Shown here: one piece after another, positions 1-8,618 of the stretch
Position numbering within the stretch: the stretch's first letter is position 1
Layout of the letters: each line of letters starts with the position of its first letter
Assembly: GCF_001921215.1 (NCBI RefSeq)
Contig: NZ_MSIF01000010.1
Coordinates: forward strand, 62,001-126,000
Source: Actinophytocola xinjiangensis
GTDB taxonomy: Bacteria > Actinomycetota > Actinomycetes > Mycobacteriales > Pseudonocardiaceae
DNA length: 64,000 bases
Direction of reading: 5' to 3'
The notes under the pieces: generated by a model
The model's database searches: none
What the model was told of the DNA's origin: nothing
What the model saw: only the letters and a program-made list of their open reading frames with translations
Translations under genes and position numbers: made by a program

Positions 1-47
1 AGGATCAGGCCCTTGGCGGCTCTGGTCGCGGGCAAGGCGGTGGTCAT
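1..47 (-). CDS. ABC sugar permease, second subunit (5' fragment)
   Basis: Only the first 15 or so codons are in the window (MTTALPATRAAKGLI) and the gene continues past the left edge. Its ATG overlaps the TGA of the upstream permease gene in an ATGA junction, which is typical of translationally coupled permease pairs. From position and spacing it should be the second membrane subunit of the same sugar importer. The family assignment is inference because no membrane segment is visible. Confidence 0.6.
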   Translation of the reverse strand, partial: MTTALPATRAAKGLI

Positions 48-961
48 CGCTGGTACACCCCCCGCTCGCCGAACAGATGGGCGACCTTGTTGGCGCCCAG
101 GACCAGAGCCACGCCGACGACCCCCTTGACCAGGCCGGCGGCGGCCGACGCGCCCCACGATCCGGCGCCGACCGCGTTGTTGAACACATAGGTGTCGAGG
201 ACCTCCGACGCGACGGGGCCGACCGCGTTCTGCTGGAGCAGGATCTGTTCGAAACCGACGCTCAACACGTCACCCAGGCGCAGGATCAGCAGCAGGGCCA
301 CCACCGACCTGATGCCGGGCAGCGTCACGTGCCAGAGCTGACGCAGGCGGGACGCGCCGTCGACGGCGGACGCCTCGTACAGCGCCGGGTCGATCCGCGA
401 CATCGCCGCCAGGAACAGGATCGTGCCCCAGCCGGTGTCCTTCCAGATCACCTGGGCGACCACGAGTTCCTTGAACAGCTCGGGGTTGCCGATGATGTTC
501 ACGCTGCCCAGGTCGTGATCGGTGAGGAAACCGTTGAGCAGACCGGTGTTGCCCAGCATGTGCTGGAAGATCGCGACGATGATCACCCAGGACAGGAAGT
601 GCGGCAGGTACAGGATCGACTGCACCGTGCGTTTCATCCGCTCGGAGACCAGCGAGTTGAGCAGCAGCGCCAGCGCGATCGGGACGGGGAACACGAACAG
701 CAGCTGCAGCAGGGAGATGACCAGCGTGTTGGTCAGCGCGTTGAGGAACGCCGGGTCACCGTTGACGATGATCCGGAAGTTGTCCAGGCCCACCCACGGC
801 GCCTCGGCGATCCCCACATACGGCTGGTAGTCCTTGAACGCGATGACGTTGCCCAGCAGCGGCGCGTAGTGGAACACCAGCAGCCACACCAGGCCCGGCG
901 CCGCGCACGCGAGCAGCAGCCAGTCCCGGCGCAGCCGACGCCCCCTGCCCAGCACGGCCAT
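44..961 (-). CDS. ABC transporter permease, LplB/UgpA type
   Basis: This 305-residue protein is an inner-membrane subunit of a carbohydrate ABC importer. A hydrophobic segment near residues 13-30 opens into a FHYAPLLGNVIAFKDY stretch typical of LplB-type permeases. The cytoplasmic EAA loop that docks the ATPase is visible near residues 195-220 (EASAVDGASRLRQLWHVTLP). It starts one base after the stop of the flavoprotein gene and overlaps the next permease gene, so it sits in one operon with the LacI regulator. No ATP-binding subunit is encoded nearby; an MsiK-like shared ATPase elsewhere is likely. Confidence 0.9.
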   Translation of the reverse strand: MAVLGRGRRLRRDWLLLACAAPGLVWLLVFHYAPLLGNVIAFKDYQPYVGIAEAPWVGLDNFRIIVNGDPAFLNALTNTLVISLLQLLFVFPVPIALALLLNSLVSERMKRTVQSILYLPHFLSWVIIVAIFQHMLGNTGLLNGFLTDHDLGSVNIIGNPELFKELVVAQVIWKDTGWGTILFLAAMSRIDPALYEASAVDGASRLRQLWHVTLPGIRSVVALLLILRLGDVLSVGFEQILLQQNAVGPVASEVLDTYVFNNAVGAGSWGASAAAGLVKGVVGVALVLGANKVAHLFGERGVYQR

Positions 962-962
962 C

Positions 963-2564
963 TCAGTTGTACTTCTTCTGCGCGCGGACCTCGACCGGCC
1001 AGCTCAGCTCGACCCCGAGCCCGGTCAGCGTGTTCTGGTAGTCCTCAAGCCGGGCCGCGTCCGCCCGCACCTGGCGCGGCACCGCGCCGGTGTCCAGGCA
1101 GTGCGCCGCGAGCGCGCCGGCCGCCTCGCCGATGTTCCACTCGACCGGGTGCAGCCGGTAGCAGCCGTTGGAGATGTGTGTCGAGCCGATGTTCTTGTTG
1201 GCCGGTAACAGGTTCTCCAGCCGGACCGGCAGCAGCGAGCCGAGCGGGATCTGGAACGGCCAGCTCGCCACGTCCACGTACTGGCGCGGTCCGCCCGGCC
1301 CGCCGGTCGACGGGTGCAGGTCGATGCGGTAGCTGCCGATGCCGACGCTGTCGCGGAACTCCTCGGCGCCCAGCAGGTCACCGCGCGCCTCCACGCCGAC
1401 GTGCAGTTCGGACACGGTGAACTCGGCGCGGATGCGCCGCGACTCCCGGACATAGGGGTACTTGGCCAGGCCGTCGGCGGTGTCGGTGACGTCGGGGCGC
1501 AGCCGCAGGCCGGGGTGGCCGGTGCCGCCGAGATGGTTGGGCGCCTCGGTCTGCATCCAGTACAGGAACGACAGGCTCAGCTGCCGGGCGCCCTCGAGGT
1601 GCCGGTCCCGCTCGGCGTCGTCCACGCCGATCAGCGGGCCGAGCCAGTAGTCGATCTGCTGCCAGTTGACCAGCGTGATGTCGCCGCCGCCGTACTCGTC
1701 GGTCAGGTGCGGCCGGTGCAGGATCCGGCGGAAGCGCCACAGGTCGAAGTCCTCGTCGGGCTCGAAGACCCGCTTGGTGTAGGGCTGGAGCGTCTCCGGG
1801 GCGACCTGCCGCCAGCTCAGCAGCGGCGCCGGCCAGAACTCCGGGGCGTAGGAGCGCCAGAAGTCGTAGGTCGCCGGCCGGCCGATGGTGTGGTCCTCGC
1901 CCGGCCGGTGGTCCAGGGCGAAGCAGAACGTGAACGACTGCTGGTCCAGCGGCTGCGCGGGCCCCGGCAAGGCGTGCGGCTCGCCGGTGTCCTCGCGGCT
2001 CTCCGACCCGACGACGTGCTCGACGCCGGCCAGGTCGAGCAGGTCCCCGAGTTCGGTGGCGTCCAGGACGTAGGGCGCGGACACCGTCACCTCCTCGCCG
2101 CGGTCGGTGTCCAGCAGACGCACGGCGGTGACCCGGTCGCCGTCGACGTGCGCGGCGACCGGGCGGTGGCGCACCAGGATCCGCAGCCGGCTGCTGGACC
2201 GGTAGGGGGCGAGCATCTCCTCGATGGCGGCGACGGCTACCCGTGGCTCGTGGCAGATCCGGCTGACGTGGCCCTTGCCGGGGTTGAGGTTCGCGGTCGC
2301 CGCGGCCTGGTCGGTCAGCGGGTAGGCGCGGCGGTAGTAGTCGCGGATGGTCTCGCGCAGCCGCCGGTAGGTGGCGGTGGCGCCGAACCGTTCGATCCAC
2401 GGGTGCTCGTCGGGCGGCACCGCCTGCGAGGTCAGCTGGCCGCCCAGCCAGTCGGTTTCCTCGGTGAGGACGACGGTGCGGCCCAGCCGCAACGCGGCCA
2501 GCGCGGCGGCGACCCCGCCGAGTCCGCCGCCGACGACGAGGATGTCGCAGGTCTGCTCGTGCAT
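963..2564 (-). CDS. FAD-dependent oxidoreductase
   Basis: The 533-residue product opens with a Rossmann dinucleotide fold (DILVVGGGLGGVAAALAAL, residues about 5-23) and the TDWLGGQLTSQ segment typical of the FAD_oxidored family found with polysaccharide-degrading loci. The start is the ATG at 2564, which overlaps the TGA of the LacI gene; the open frame continues upstream but only as a shadow of lacI. It lies between the regulator and the permeases, so it probably oxidises a sugar or sugar derivative taken up by this importer. The substrate cannot be read from sequence. There is no signal peptide, so it should be cytoplasmic. Confidence 0.85.
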   Translation of the reverse strand: MHEQTCDILVVGGGLGGVAAALAALRLGRTVVLTEETDWLGGQLTSQAVPPDEHPWIERFGATATYRRLRETIRDYYRRAYPLTDQAAATANLNPGKGHVSRICHEPRVAVAAIEEMLAPYRSSSRLRILVRHRPVAAHVDGDRVTAVRLLDTDRGEEVTVSAPYVLDATELGDLLDLAGVEHVVGSESREDTGEPHALPGPAQPLDQQSFTFCFALDHRPGEDHTIGRPATYDFWRSYAPEFWPAPLLSWRQVAPETLQPYTKRVFEPDEDFDLWRFRRILHRPHLTDEYGGGDITLVNWQQIDYWLGPLIGVDDAERDRHLEGARQLSLSFLYWMQTEAPNHLGGTGHPGLRLRPDVTDTADGLAKYPYVRESRRIRAEFTVSELHVGVEARGDLLGAEEFRDSVGIGSYRIDLHPSTGGPGGPRQYVDVASWPFQIPLGSLLPVRLENLLPANKNIGSTHISNGCYRLHPVEWNIGEAAGALAAHCLDTGAVPRQVRADAARLEDYQNTLTGLGVELSWPVEVRAQKKYN

Positions 2565-3637
2565 CAGGCTCCTTGGGGTGCGGTCAGGGTGGCGCCGGCG
2601 TGGAAGCCGCAGTCGATGACGACCCGGCGCGGGGTGGCGTCGGCCGGGTTGTCCAGCAGGTCGGCCAGCAGCCGCACGGCCTCGGCGCCCATCTCCCGGC
2701 CGGGGGTGGTGATGGTGGTGATGTCCCAGCGTTCGACGGAGTTGTCGACGTAGACGTACTCGCTGAGCGCGGCGACCGACAGGTCCCGGGGCACCGACAG
2801 GCCCAGCGCCGTGGCGGCGGCGCACACGTCGCCGGCCCGCTCCCGGTCGTCGGTGACCAGGCAGGTGTAGCCCTGCTCGACCAGGCCGGGCACGACCGCG
2901 GCGATGGACTCGGCCCTGGGCGGGACGAACACCTCCGTGGTGTCGACCCGGTCGCCGAGCTGGTCGCGGGCGGCGGCGAAACCGGCGTCGCGGTCGAGGA
3001 TCGACTCGTGGTCGGACCCGCCGCGCAGCCGGGCGACGCGGCGGTGGCCCAGCCCGCTGATCCGCTCCACCAGCTCGCGGGTGGCGGTGGCGTAGTCGGC
3101 GGCGGCGTAGGACACCTCGGCGCCGGGCAGTTCGCGGCGGCCGATGAACACGGCCGGGTACCCGTCGCGGACCAGCTCGGCGAGCTCGGCGCGGTCCTCG
3201 GACTGTCCGATGAGGACCGAGCCGTCGGCGACCTGAAGGGAGTTGGTGCCGTTCTTGTAGATCGAGCGGCGGCGGTCGTCGGTGTGCGAGCCGGTGAACA
3301 GCAGCAGGTGGCAGTCGAGTTCCTCGACGGCCTCCTCGACGCCCACCAGGAACGGGTGGTAGTAGCTCATGGCCTGCAACGGGAACAGTGCCTCGTAGGT
3401 GAACACGCCGATGATCCCGTTGCGGCCGCGGGCGAGGCTGCGCGCGGCCACGTTCGGCACGTACCCGAGCTGGCGGATCGCCTCCTCGACGCGCGCGGCC
3501 GTCCGGTCGCCGACCCGGACGCCGTTGGCGCCGCCGCGCCCGTTGACCACCGCCGAGACGACGGCCGGCGACACGCTCGCCAGTCGCGCGACGTCGGCCT
3601 GGGTCGGTCGCTTCCTCGGCCGTTCCGGGGCCTTCAT
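2564..3637 (-). CDS. LacI-family transcriptional regulator of the glucan locus
   Basis: This 357-residue repressor has an N-terminal LacI helix-turn-helix (PTQADVARLASVSPAVVSAV, then VRQLGYVPN-type hinge helix and AARSLARGRNGIIGV) and a periplasmic-binding-protein-like ligand domain. The ATG at 3637 is preferred over an upstream in-frame ATG at 3667 because GAGGTGAG lies just before it, while the longer start would fall inside the operator. It heads the operon with the flavoprotein and permeases and diverges from the solute-binding protein. Two matching palindromes in the shared intergenic region suggest it controls both directions and itself, with a glucan oligosaccharide as likely inducer. 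Confidence 0.93.
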   Translation of the reverse strand: MKAPERPRKRPTQADVARLASVSPAVVSAVVNGRGGANGVRVGDRTAARVEEAIRQLGYVPNVAARSLARGRNGIIGVFTYEALFPLQAMSYYHPFLVGVEEAVEELDCHLLLFTGSHTDDRRRSIYKNGTNSLQVADGSVLIGQSEDRAELAELVRDGYPAVFIGRRELPGAEVSYAAADYATATRELVERISGLGHRRVARLRGGSDHESILDRDAGFAAARDQLGDRVDTTEVFVPPRAESIAAVVPGLVEQGYTCLVTDDRERAGDVCAAATALGLSVPRDLSVAALSEYVYVDNSVERWDITTITTPGREMGAEAVRLLADLLDNPADATPRRVVIDCGFHAGATLTAPQGA

Positions 3638-3654
3638 TTCGTGCTCACCTCGAT

Positions 3655-3672
3655 TGATATAGCGCATTATCA
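3655..3672. promoter_or_regulatory. LacI operator, lacI side
   Basis: The imperfect palindrome TGATATAGCGCATTATCA is centred on GCGC and shares TTGAT, GCGCAT and ATCA with the perfect palindrome at 3765-3784. It lies between the putative lacI promoter and its start codon, as expected for autorepression. Binding is inferred from symmetry and position. Confidence 0.65.
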
Positions 3673-3684
3673 GTTGGTGTCCGG

Positions 3685-3714
3685 AGAGTAGTCAGCAGAT
3701 CGTCCTTCGGTCAA
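3685..3714 (-). promoter_or_regulatory. Putative lacI promoter
   Basis: On the minus strand TTGACC (3714-3709) is followed after 18 bases by TACTCT (3690-3685). The downstream operator at 3655-3672 would fall at about +6 to +23. The -10 match is weak. Confidence 0.4.
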
Positions 3715-3725
3715 CTGCATGGGTG

Positions 3726-3754
3726 TTGACAGGTGATTCACGTCGACCTACAGT
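3726..3754 (+). promoter_or_regulatory. Promoter of the solute-binding protein operon
   Basis: A consensus -35 TTGACA (3726-3731) is separated by 17 bases from TACAGT (3749-3754), a good vegetative sigma-factor promoter. The perfect operator at 3765-3784 begins about ten bases after the -10 box, so a bound repressor would block initiation or escape. Confidence 0.65.
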
Positions 3755-3764
3755 CCGTCAGCAC

Positions 3765-3784
3765 TTGATGATGCGCATCATCAA
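3765..3784. promoter_or_regulatory. LacI operator, importer side (perfect palindrome)
   Basis: TTGATGATGCGCATCATCAA is a perfect 20-bp palindrome with the central CG typical of LacI-family operators. It lies directly downstream of a TTGACA/TACAGT promoter and 38 bases before the GTG start of the solute-binding protein. Confidence 0.8.
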
Positions 3785-3822
3785 ACCCTCTCCGATACCG
3801 CCTGAGAACGGAAGTCCTCGCC

Positions 3823-5460
3823 GTGACCCAGCACAGAGTTGTGAGCCGCCGCGCGCTGCTGCGCGGCATGGGCGCGATGACCGTCGCGGCCGCCTCGACG
3901 CCGTTGCTCGCGGCCTGCGGCGGTGGCGGCGGCGCCGTCAACACCGCCGAGGCCAACGCCCGCGTCACGCTGCCGACCCACGTCCCCTACGCCGGGGTCA
4001 CCCCGGACCTGCCGGCCGGCCAGGACCTGCTGCCCGGGTTCTACCGCTACCCCGACTCCCTGGTCACCGCGATCACCGACAAGCCCGGCGCCGGCGCCGG
4101 GCGGGTCGCCATCCTCGTCGACACCTTCACCCCGGTGCCGCCGCCGCTGACCGACAACGCGTACTGGCAGGCGCTCAACGACCGGATCGGTGCGGACCTG
4201 GCGTTCAACATGGTCCCCGACAGCGACTACAGCACCAAGGTCACCACGACCATCGCCGGCGGCGACCTGCCCGACATCGTGATGCTGCCGTCCTGGACGC
4301 CGGACCTGCCCGGCGTGCTGCGCGCCAAGTTCGCCGACCTCACCCCGTACCTGTCCGGCGACGCGGTCAAGGAATACCCTTTCCTGGCCAACATCCCGGA
4401 GTTCTCCTGGCTGCCGATGATCGCCAACGGCGGCATCGGTGGCCTGCCGACCCCGCGCGCCAGCATCGGCGAGATCATGTTCGTCCGCGACGACCTGGTC
4501 GCGCAGCGCTCGCTCAACCCGAACCCCGCCAACCACGACGAGTTCGTCGAACTGTGCGCGGGGCTGACCGACGCGAAGGCCGGCCACTGGGCGCTGGGCG
4601 ACACCGGCCTGGGCGGCGGCGGCGCGCTGCTGTACCTGCTGGAGATGTTCGGCGTGCCCAACGGCTGGTCCGAACAGGACGGAAAGTTCACCAACGCCGT
4701 CGAGACCGACCAGTACACCGAGGCACTCGCCGCACTCGTCGACATGCTCGGCAAAGGACTGTTCCACCCGGACAGCTTCAGCGCGACCTTCCAGCAGGGC
4801 CGCGACTGGTTCGGCACCGGCACGATCGCGCTGAAGGTCGACGGCTACGCGGCCTGGGACATCCTGCTCTCCACCTACCAGGGCATCGACGTCGGCGCCC
4901 TGCTCGCCCCCGCCCACGACGGCGGCGGCGATGGCCGGCACTTCACCGGCAAGGGCAGCTTCGCGGTCACCGCCATCAAGAAGGGTGACGAGAAGCGGGT
5001 CCGCCAGATGCTCTCGATCGCCAACTGGATGGCCGCGCCGATCGGCACCGCCGAGCACCTGTTCCGCAAGTTCGGCGTCGACGGGGTCGACCACACGATG
5101 AGCGCCGGTCTGCCCACCCTGACCAGAGCCGGCGAGACCAACGTGAAGATCCCCATGCAGTACCTCGTCGACCAGCCGGCGGTGCTCGGCCCAGGGGACC
5201 GGGCCGTGGTCGACAAGCAGTACGCCTTCCACCAGCGGGTCGCGCCGCTGCTGGTGCCCGACCCGACCGTCGGCCTGTACTCGCCGGTCAACGCCAGCAA
5301 GGGCTCGGTGCTGTCCAAGGCGCTCAACAACGCCCGCAGCGAGATCGTGCGCGGCAACCAGCCGGTGTCCAGCTGGGCGCAGGTCGTGCGCCAGTGGCGC
5401 CAGGGCGGCGGCGACCAGGTCCGGGGCGAGTTCGAGAAGGCGTACGCCCAGCAGCGGTAG
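3823..5460 (+). CDS. Extracellular solute-binding lipoprotein of a sugar ABC importer
   Basis: This 545-residue lipoprotein should capture oligosaccharides outside the membrane for the permeases at the left of the window. The N-terminus carries a twin-arginine motif (SRRALLRG, residues 8-15) and a lipobox LLAAC with Cys32 as the lipidated residue. The length fits the large LipO-like binding proteins that pair with LplB-type permeases. The GTG at 3823 gives the correct signal. It is the first gene of the plus-strand operon with GH16 and GH3 enzymes and has a LacI operator between promoter and start. Beta-glucan oligosaccharide as ligand is inferred from the neighbours. Confidence 0.92.
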   Translation: MTQHRVVSRRALLRGMGAMTVAAASTPLLAACGGGGGAVNTAEANARVTLPTHVPYAGVTPDLPAGQDLLPGFYRYPDSLVTAITDKPGAGAGRVAILVDTFTPVPPPLTDNAYWQALNDRIGADLAFNMVPDSDYSTKVTTTIAGGDLPDIVMLPSWTPDLPGVLRAKFADLTPYLSGDAVKEYPFLANIPEFSWLPMIANGGIGGLPTPRASIGEIMFVRDDLVAQRSLNPNPANHDEFVELCAGLTDAKAGHWALGDTGLGGGGALLYLLEMFGVPNGWSEQDGKFTNAVETDQYTEALAALVDMLGKGLFHPDSFSATFQQGRDWFGTGTIALKVDGYAAWDILLSTYQGIDVGALLAPAHDGGGDGRHFTGKGSFAVTAIKKGDEKRVRQMLSIANWMAAPIGTAEHLFRKFGVDGVDHTMSAGLPTLTRAGETNVKIPMQYLVDQPAVLGPGDRAVVDKQYAFHQRVAPLLVPDPTVGLYSPVNASKGSVLSKALNNARSEIVRGNQPVSSWAQVVRQWRQGGGDQVRGEFEKAYAQQR

Positions 5461-5491
5461 GGCTTCACCCATCCAACGAAGGAGACAGTGA

Positions 5492-6307
5492 ATGCGACGA
5501 CTACGGCCACTGCTCGCGATAGTCGGCCTGCTCGCGGCGGCGACGATGCCGGTCACCACCGGGTCGGCCGCCGCCGAACGGGCCACCGGCGGGGCCAGCG
5601 CCTACGACTGGCAGTTCGTCTGGGGCGACACGTTCGACAGCCTCGACCACCAGAAGTGGGGTGTCATCGAGGGCCTGCTCTCGCCCGGTTCCGACCAGGC
5701 GTACACGTCCTTCGCGGTCACCGCCGCCAACAGCAACCTGGTGCTGACCACCGAGAAACGCCAGTACGGCAGCAAGGCCTACACCTCGGGCATGGTGTGG
5801 ACGAAGGGCCGGTTCTCGTTCACCTACGGCAAGATCGAGGTCCGGGCGAAGATGCCGGTGATGGGCAAGGGCATCTGGCCGGCGCTGTGGTTGCAGGGCG
5901 ACGTCACCGGCAACTGGCCCGGCCCCGGCGGCAACGAGATCGACTTCGCCGAGCTGTGGAACACCCCGACGAAGGTGCACCACGCCCTGCACTACGCCGA
6001 CACCCCCAACGGCCCCGACCTGGGCGCCAACCAGGGCTGTGAGTACACGAGCCCGGTCGACCTGTCGGCCGACTACCACGTCTACAGCCTCATCTGGGAG
6101 CCGGGGCCGAAGCTGACCTACTTCGTCGACGGGCAGCAGACCTGCCAGTTCTCCCCGGCCGGCGCCTACTTCGACAAGCCCATGCACATCATCATGAACA
6201 CCGCGGTCGGCGCGTCGTGGATCGGGCATCCCGACGCGAGCGTCCCGTTCCCGCAACGGTTCATGATCGACTATGTGCGGGTGTACCAGGACGCCGCCGT
6301 CGGCTGA
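5492..6307 (+). CDS. Secreted GH16 endo-beta-glucanase
   Basis: The 271-residue protein begins with a Sec signal (MRRLRPLLAIVGLLAAATMPVTTGSAAA) followed by a single GH16 jelly-roll domain. The catalytic signature EIDFAE lies at residues 149-154: Glu149 is the expected nucleophile and Glu154 the acid/base. The extra residue between Asp and the second Glu marks the laminarinase-like branch, so endo-1,3-beta-glucanase is likeliest, although specificity cannot be proved from sequence. AAGGAG precedes the ATG. It follows the binding protein by 31 bases, implying that secreted cleavage products are taken up by the same operon. Confidence 0.92.
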   Translation: MRRLRPLLAIVGLLAAATMPVTTGSAAAERATGGASAYDWQFVWGDTFDSLDHQKWGVIEGLLSPGSDQAYTSFAVTAANSNLVLTTEKRQYGSKAYTSGMVWTKGRFSFTYGKIEVRAKMPVMGKGIWPALWLQGDVTGNWPGPGGNEIDFAELWNTPTKVHHALHYADTPNGPDLGANQGCEYTSPVDLSADYHVYSLIWEPGPKLTYFVDGQQTCQFSPAGAYFDKPMHIIMNTAVGASWIGHPDASVPFPQRFMIDYVRVYQDAAVG

Positions 6308-6309
6308 GC

Positions 6310-6346
6310 CCGTGGGTGGCACGCGCCGCCCGCGTGCCACCCACGG
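6310..6346 (+). terminator. Strong hairpin between GH16 and GH3 genes
   Basis: A perfect 16-bp stem (6310-6325 with 6331-6346) and a 5-base loop starts two bases after the GH16 stop and ends just before the GH3 ribosome-binding site. No U-run follows, so it may act as a partial terminator or an RNA stabiliser that sets GH16 above GH3 expression. Confidence 0.65.
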
Positions 6347-6367
6347 CCCCGCATCACCAGGAGGACC

Positions 6368-8509
6368 ATGACCACCGACCACGAACCCGCGATCGCCCGG
6401 CTGCTCGCCAGGATGACCCCGGCGGAGAAGTTCGGCCAGCTCCAGCAGCTCGCGTGGGGGTGGAACACCGGCCCGGGCGGCCCCGGCTCCGAGACCGTCG
6501 AGGCCGCCGCCCGCGCCGGCCGGGTCGGGTCGGTGCTCAACCTGGCCGGCGCGGAACAGGCCAACGCCCTGCAACGCGTCGCCGTGGAGGAGTCCCGGCT
6601 GGGGATCCCGCTGGTGTTCGGCCTGGACGTCATCCACGGCTACTGGACGACCTTCCCCATCCCACTGGCCCAGGCCGCCGCCTTCGACCCGGACGTCGCC
6701 GAGACCGACGGCGCCGTGTCGGCCCGCGAGGCCCGCGCCGACGGGATCCACTGGGCGTTCTCACCGATGGTGGACCTCACCCGCGACCCCCGCTGGGGCC
6801 GCATCGCCGAGGGGCACGGCGAGGACCCCTACCTGACCGCCCGCTACGCGCAGGCCAAGGTGCGCGGCTACCAGGGCCGGTCGCTGGCCGACCCGGACCG
6901 GGTCGCCGCCTGCGCCAAGCACTTCGTCGCCTACGGCGGCGCGGAGGGCGGCCGCGACTACAACACCGTCGACGTGTCCGAACACCGCCTGCGTGACCTG
7001 TACCTGCCGCCGTTCCTGGCGGCGGTGGAGGCGGGCGCGGCGACGGTGATGGCCGCGTTCAACACGGTCAACGGCGTGCCGGCGCACGCCAACACGCACA
7101 CCCTGACCGAGGTCCTCAAGGGGGAGTGGGGTTTCGACGGCGTGGTGGTCAGCGACTGGGCGGCGGTGGCCGAACTGGTCGCGCACGGCCACGCCGCCGA
7201 CGGCGCCGACGCGGCCCGGCTGGCGCTGGCGGCCGGCACGGACGTGGAGATGGCCAGCACCACCGTCGTCGAGCACGGCGAGGACCTGCTGGCCAGGGGC
7301 CTGATCAGCGAGCAGCGCCTGGACGACGCGGTCGCGCGGGTGCTGCGGCTGAAGTTCCGCCTCGGCCTGTTCGACCGCCCCTACACCGACCCCGACGCGG
7401 TGATCGGCGAACCGACCCCGGCCGCCAGGGCCGCGGCGCGCACGGCGGCGGCCCGGTGCCTGGTCCTGCTGCGCAACTCCCCGGCCGTCCTGCCGCTGTC
7501 CCCGACGGCCGCGACGGTGGCCGTGGTGGGCCCGTTCGCCGGCTCGACCGACCTGCTCGGCACGTGGGTCCTGGGCGAGACCCAGCGCCGTTTCCCCGCC
7601 GGAACCGTGCACGACGCCCTGCGCGCGGCCCTGCCGGACACCACGGTCCTGCACGCCGACGGGATCCCGGAGTCGGTGGCGGCGGCGCTGGCGGCCGACG
7701 TGACCGTCGTGGTCGTCGGCGAACCGTCCGACCTCAGCGGCGAGGCCGCCACCCGCTCGGAGCTGACCCTGCCCGGCGACCAGGAGGACCTGATCGCCGC
7801 CGTGGCCGCGACCGGCCGGCCCTACGCCGTGGTCCTGATCGGCGGTCGCCCGCTGACCGGCGCCTGGCTGGACACCGCGCCGGCGGTGCTGCTGGCCTGG
7901 CACCCGGGGATCGAGGGCCACCACGCGATCGCCGACGTCCTCACCGGCGCGGTGAACCCCGGCGGCAAGCTGCCGGTGACGTTCCCGCGCACGGTCGGCC
8001 AGGTGCCGATCTACTACAACCGGGAGAACACCGGGCGCCCGTACGACCCGGAGCACCCGGACAACCCGTTCGTCTCCGCCTACCTCGACCTGCCCGACGG
8101 TCCGCGTTTCCCGTTCGGCCACGGGTGCAGCTACACCACGTTCACCGTCGGTGGGCCGACCCTCACCCCGACCGCCGTGACCGCCGACGCCCTGCGCGCC
8201 GGCGCCACCGTCGAGGTCACCGTGGCGGTCCACAACACCGGTGACCGCGCCGGCGACGAGGTCGTCCAGCTGTACGTGCGCGACCGGGTGGCGAGCATCG
8301 TGCAGCCTGTTCGGCGGCTGCGTGGCTTCCGGCGCGTGCCGCTGGCGGCGGGCGAGTCGACGGAGGTCCGCTTCACCCTGTCCGCCGACGACCTCGGCTT
8401 CTGGACCGGTGACCCGACGGGCCGGTTCGTGGTGGAACCGGGTGAGGTCGACGTCGTCACCGGCGCCACCTCGACGACCACCACGGCCAGCACGCTGACC
8501 ATCGGGTGA
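6368..8509 (+). CDS. GH3 beta-glucosidase, cytoplasmic
   Basis: This 713-residue enzyme should hydrolyse imported beta-glucan oligosaccharides to glucose. It shows the GH3 TIM-barrel, with the nucleophile Asp263 in GVVVSDWAAV, an alpha/beta sandwich domain, and a C-terminal fibronectin-III-like domain (from about residue 590, ending near RFVVEPGEVDVVTG). There is no signal peptide, unlike the GH16 enzyme, which fits outside cleavage, import, then inside hydrolysis. A perfect AGGAGG stands before the ATG. It is the last gene of the operon. Confidence 0.93.
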   Translation: MTTDHEPAIARLLARMTPAEKFGQLQQLAWGWNTGPGGPGSETVEAAARAGRVGSVLNLAGAEQANALQRVAVEESRLGIPLVFGLDVIHGYWTTFPIPLAQAAAFDPDVAETDGAVSAREARADGIHWAFSPMVDLTRDPRWGRIAEGHGEDPYLTARYAQAKVRGYQGRSLADPDRVAACAKHFVAYGGAEGGRDYNTVDVSEHRLRDLYLPPFLAAVEAGAATVMAAFNTVNGVPAHANTHTLTEVLKGEWGFDGVVVSDWAAVAELVAHGHAADGADAARLALAAGTDVEMASTTVVEHGEDLLARGLISEQRLDDAVARVLRLKFRLGLFDRPYTDPDAVIGEPTPAARAAARTAAARCLVLLRNSPAVLPLSPTAATVAVVGPFAGSTDLLGTWVLGETQRRFPAGTVHDALRAALPDTTVLHADGIPESVAAALAADVTVVVVGEPSDLSGEAATRSELTLPGDQEDLIAAVAATGRPYAVVLIGGRPLTGAWLDTAPAVLLAWHPGIEGHHAIADVLTGAVNPGGKLPVTFPRTVGQVPIYYNRENTGRPYDPEHPDNPFVSAYLDLPDGPRFPFGHGCSYTTFTVGGPTLTPTAVTADALRAGATVEVTVAVHNTGDRAGDEVVQLYVRDRVASIVQPVRRLRGFRRVPLAAGESTEVRFTLSADDLGFWTGDPTGRFVVEPGEVDVVTGATSTTTTASTLTIG

Positions 8510-8618
8510 GTGTCCGGCGGACGGACGAACCACCCCTGGTCTGTCCGGCGGCTTCCGTCGGCCCCTGACCACACGTACGGTGATCATGGCTCGGGGCCGA
8601 AGGATCACTGGGGGCTTC

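Noticed and set aside
963-2825. Longer frame for the FAD oxidoreductase with a run of six histidines near its N-terminus
   Set aside because: The extra 87 residues are the lacI gene read in another frame; the ATG at 2564 overlaps the lacI stop and begins the Rossmann fold.
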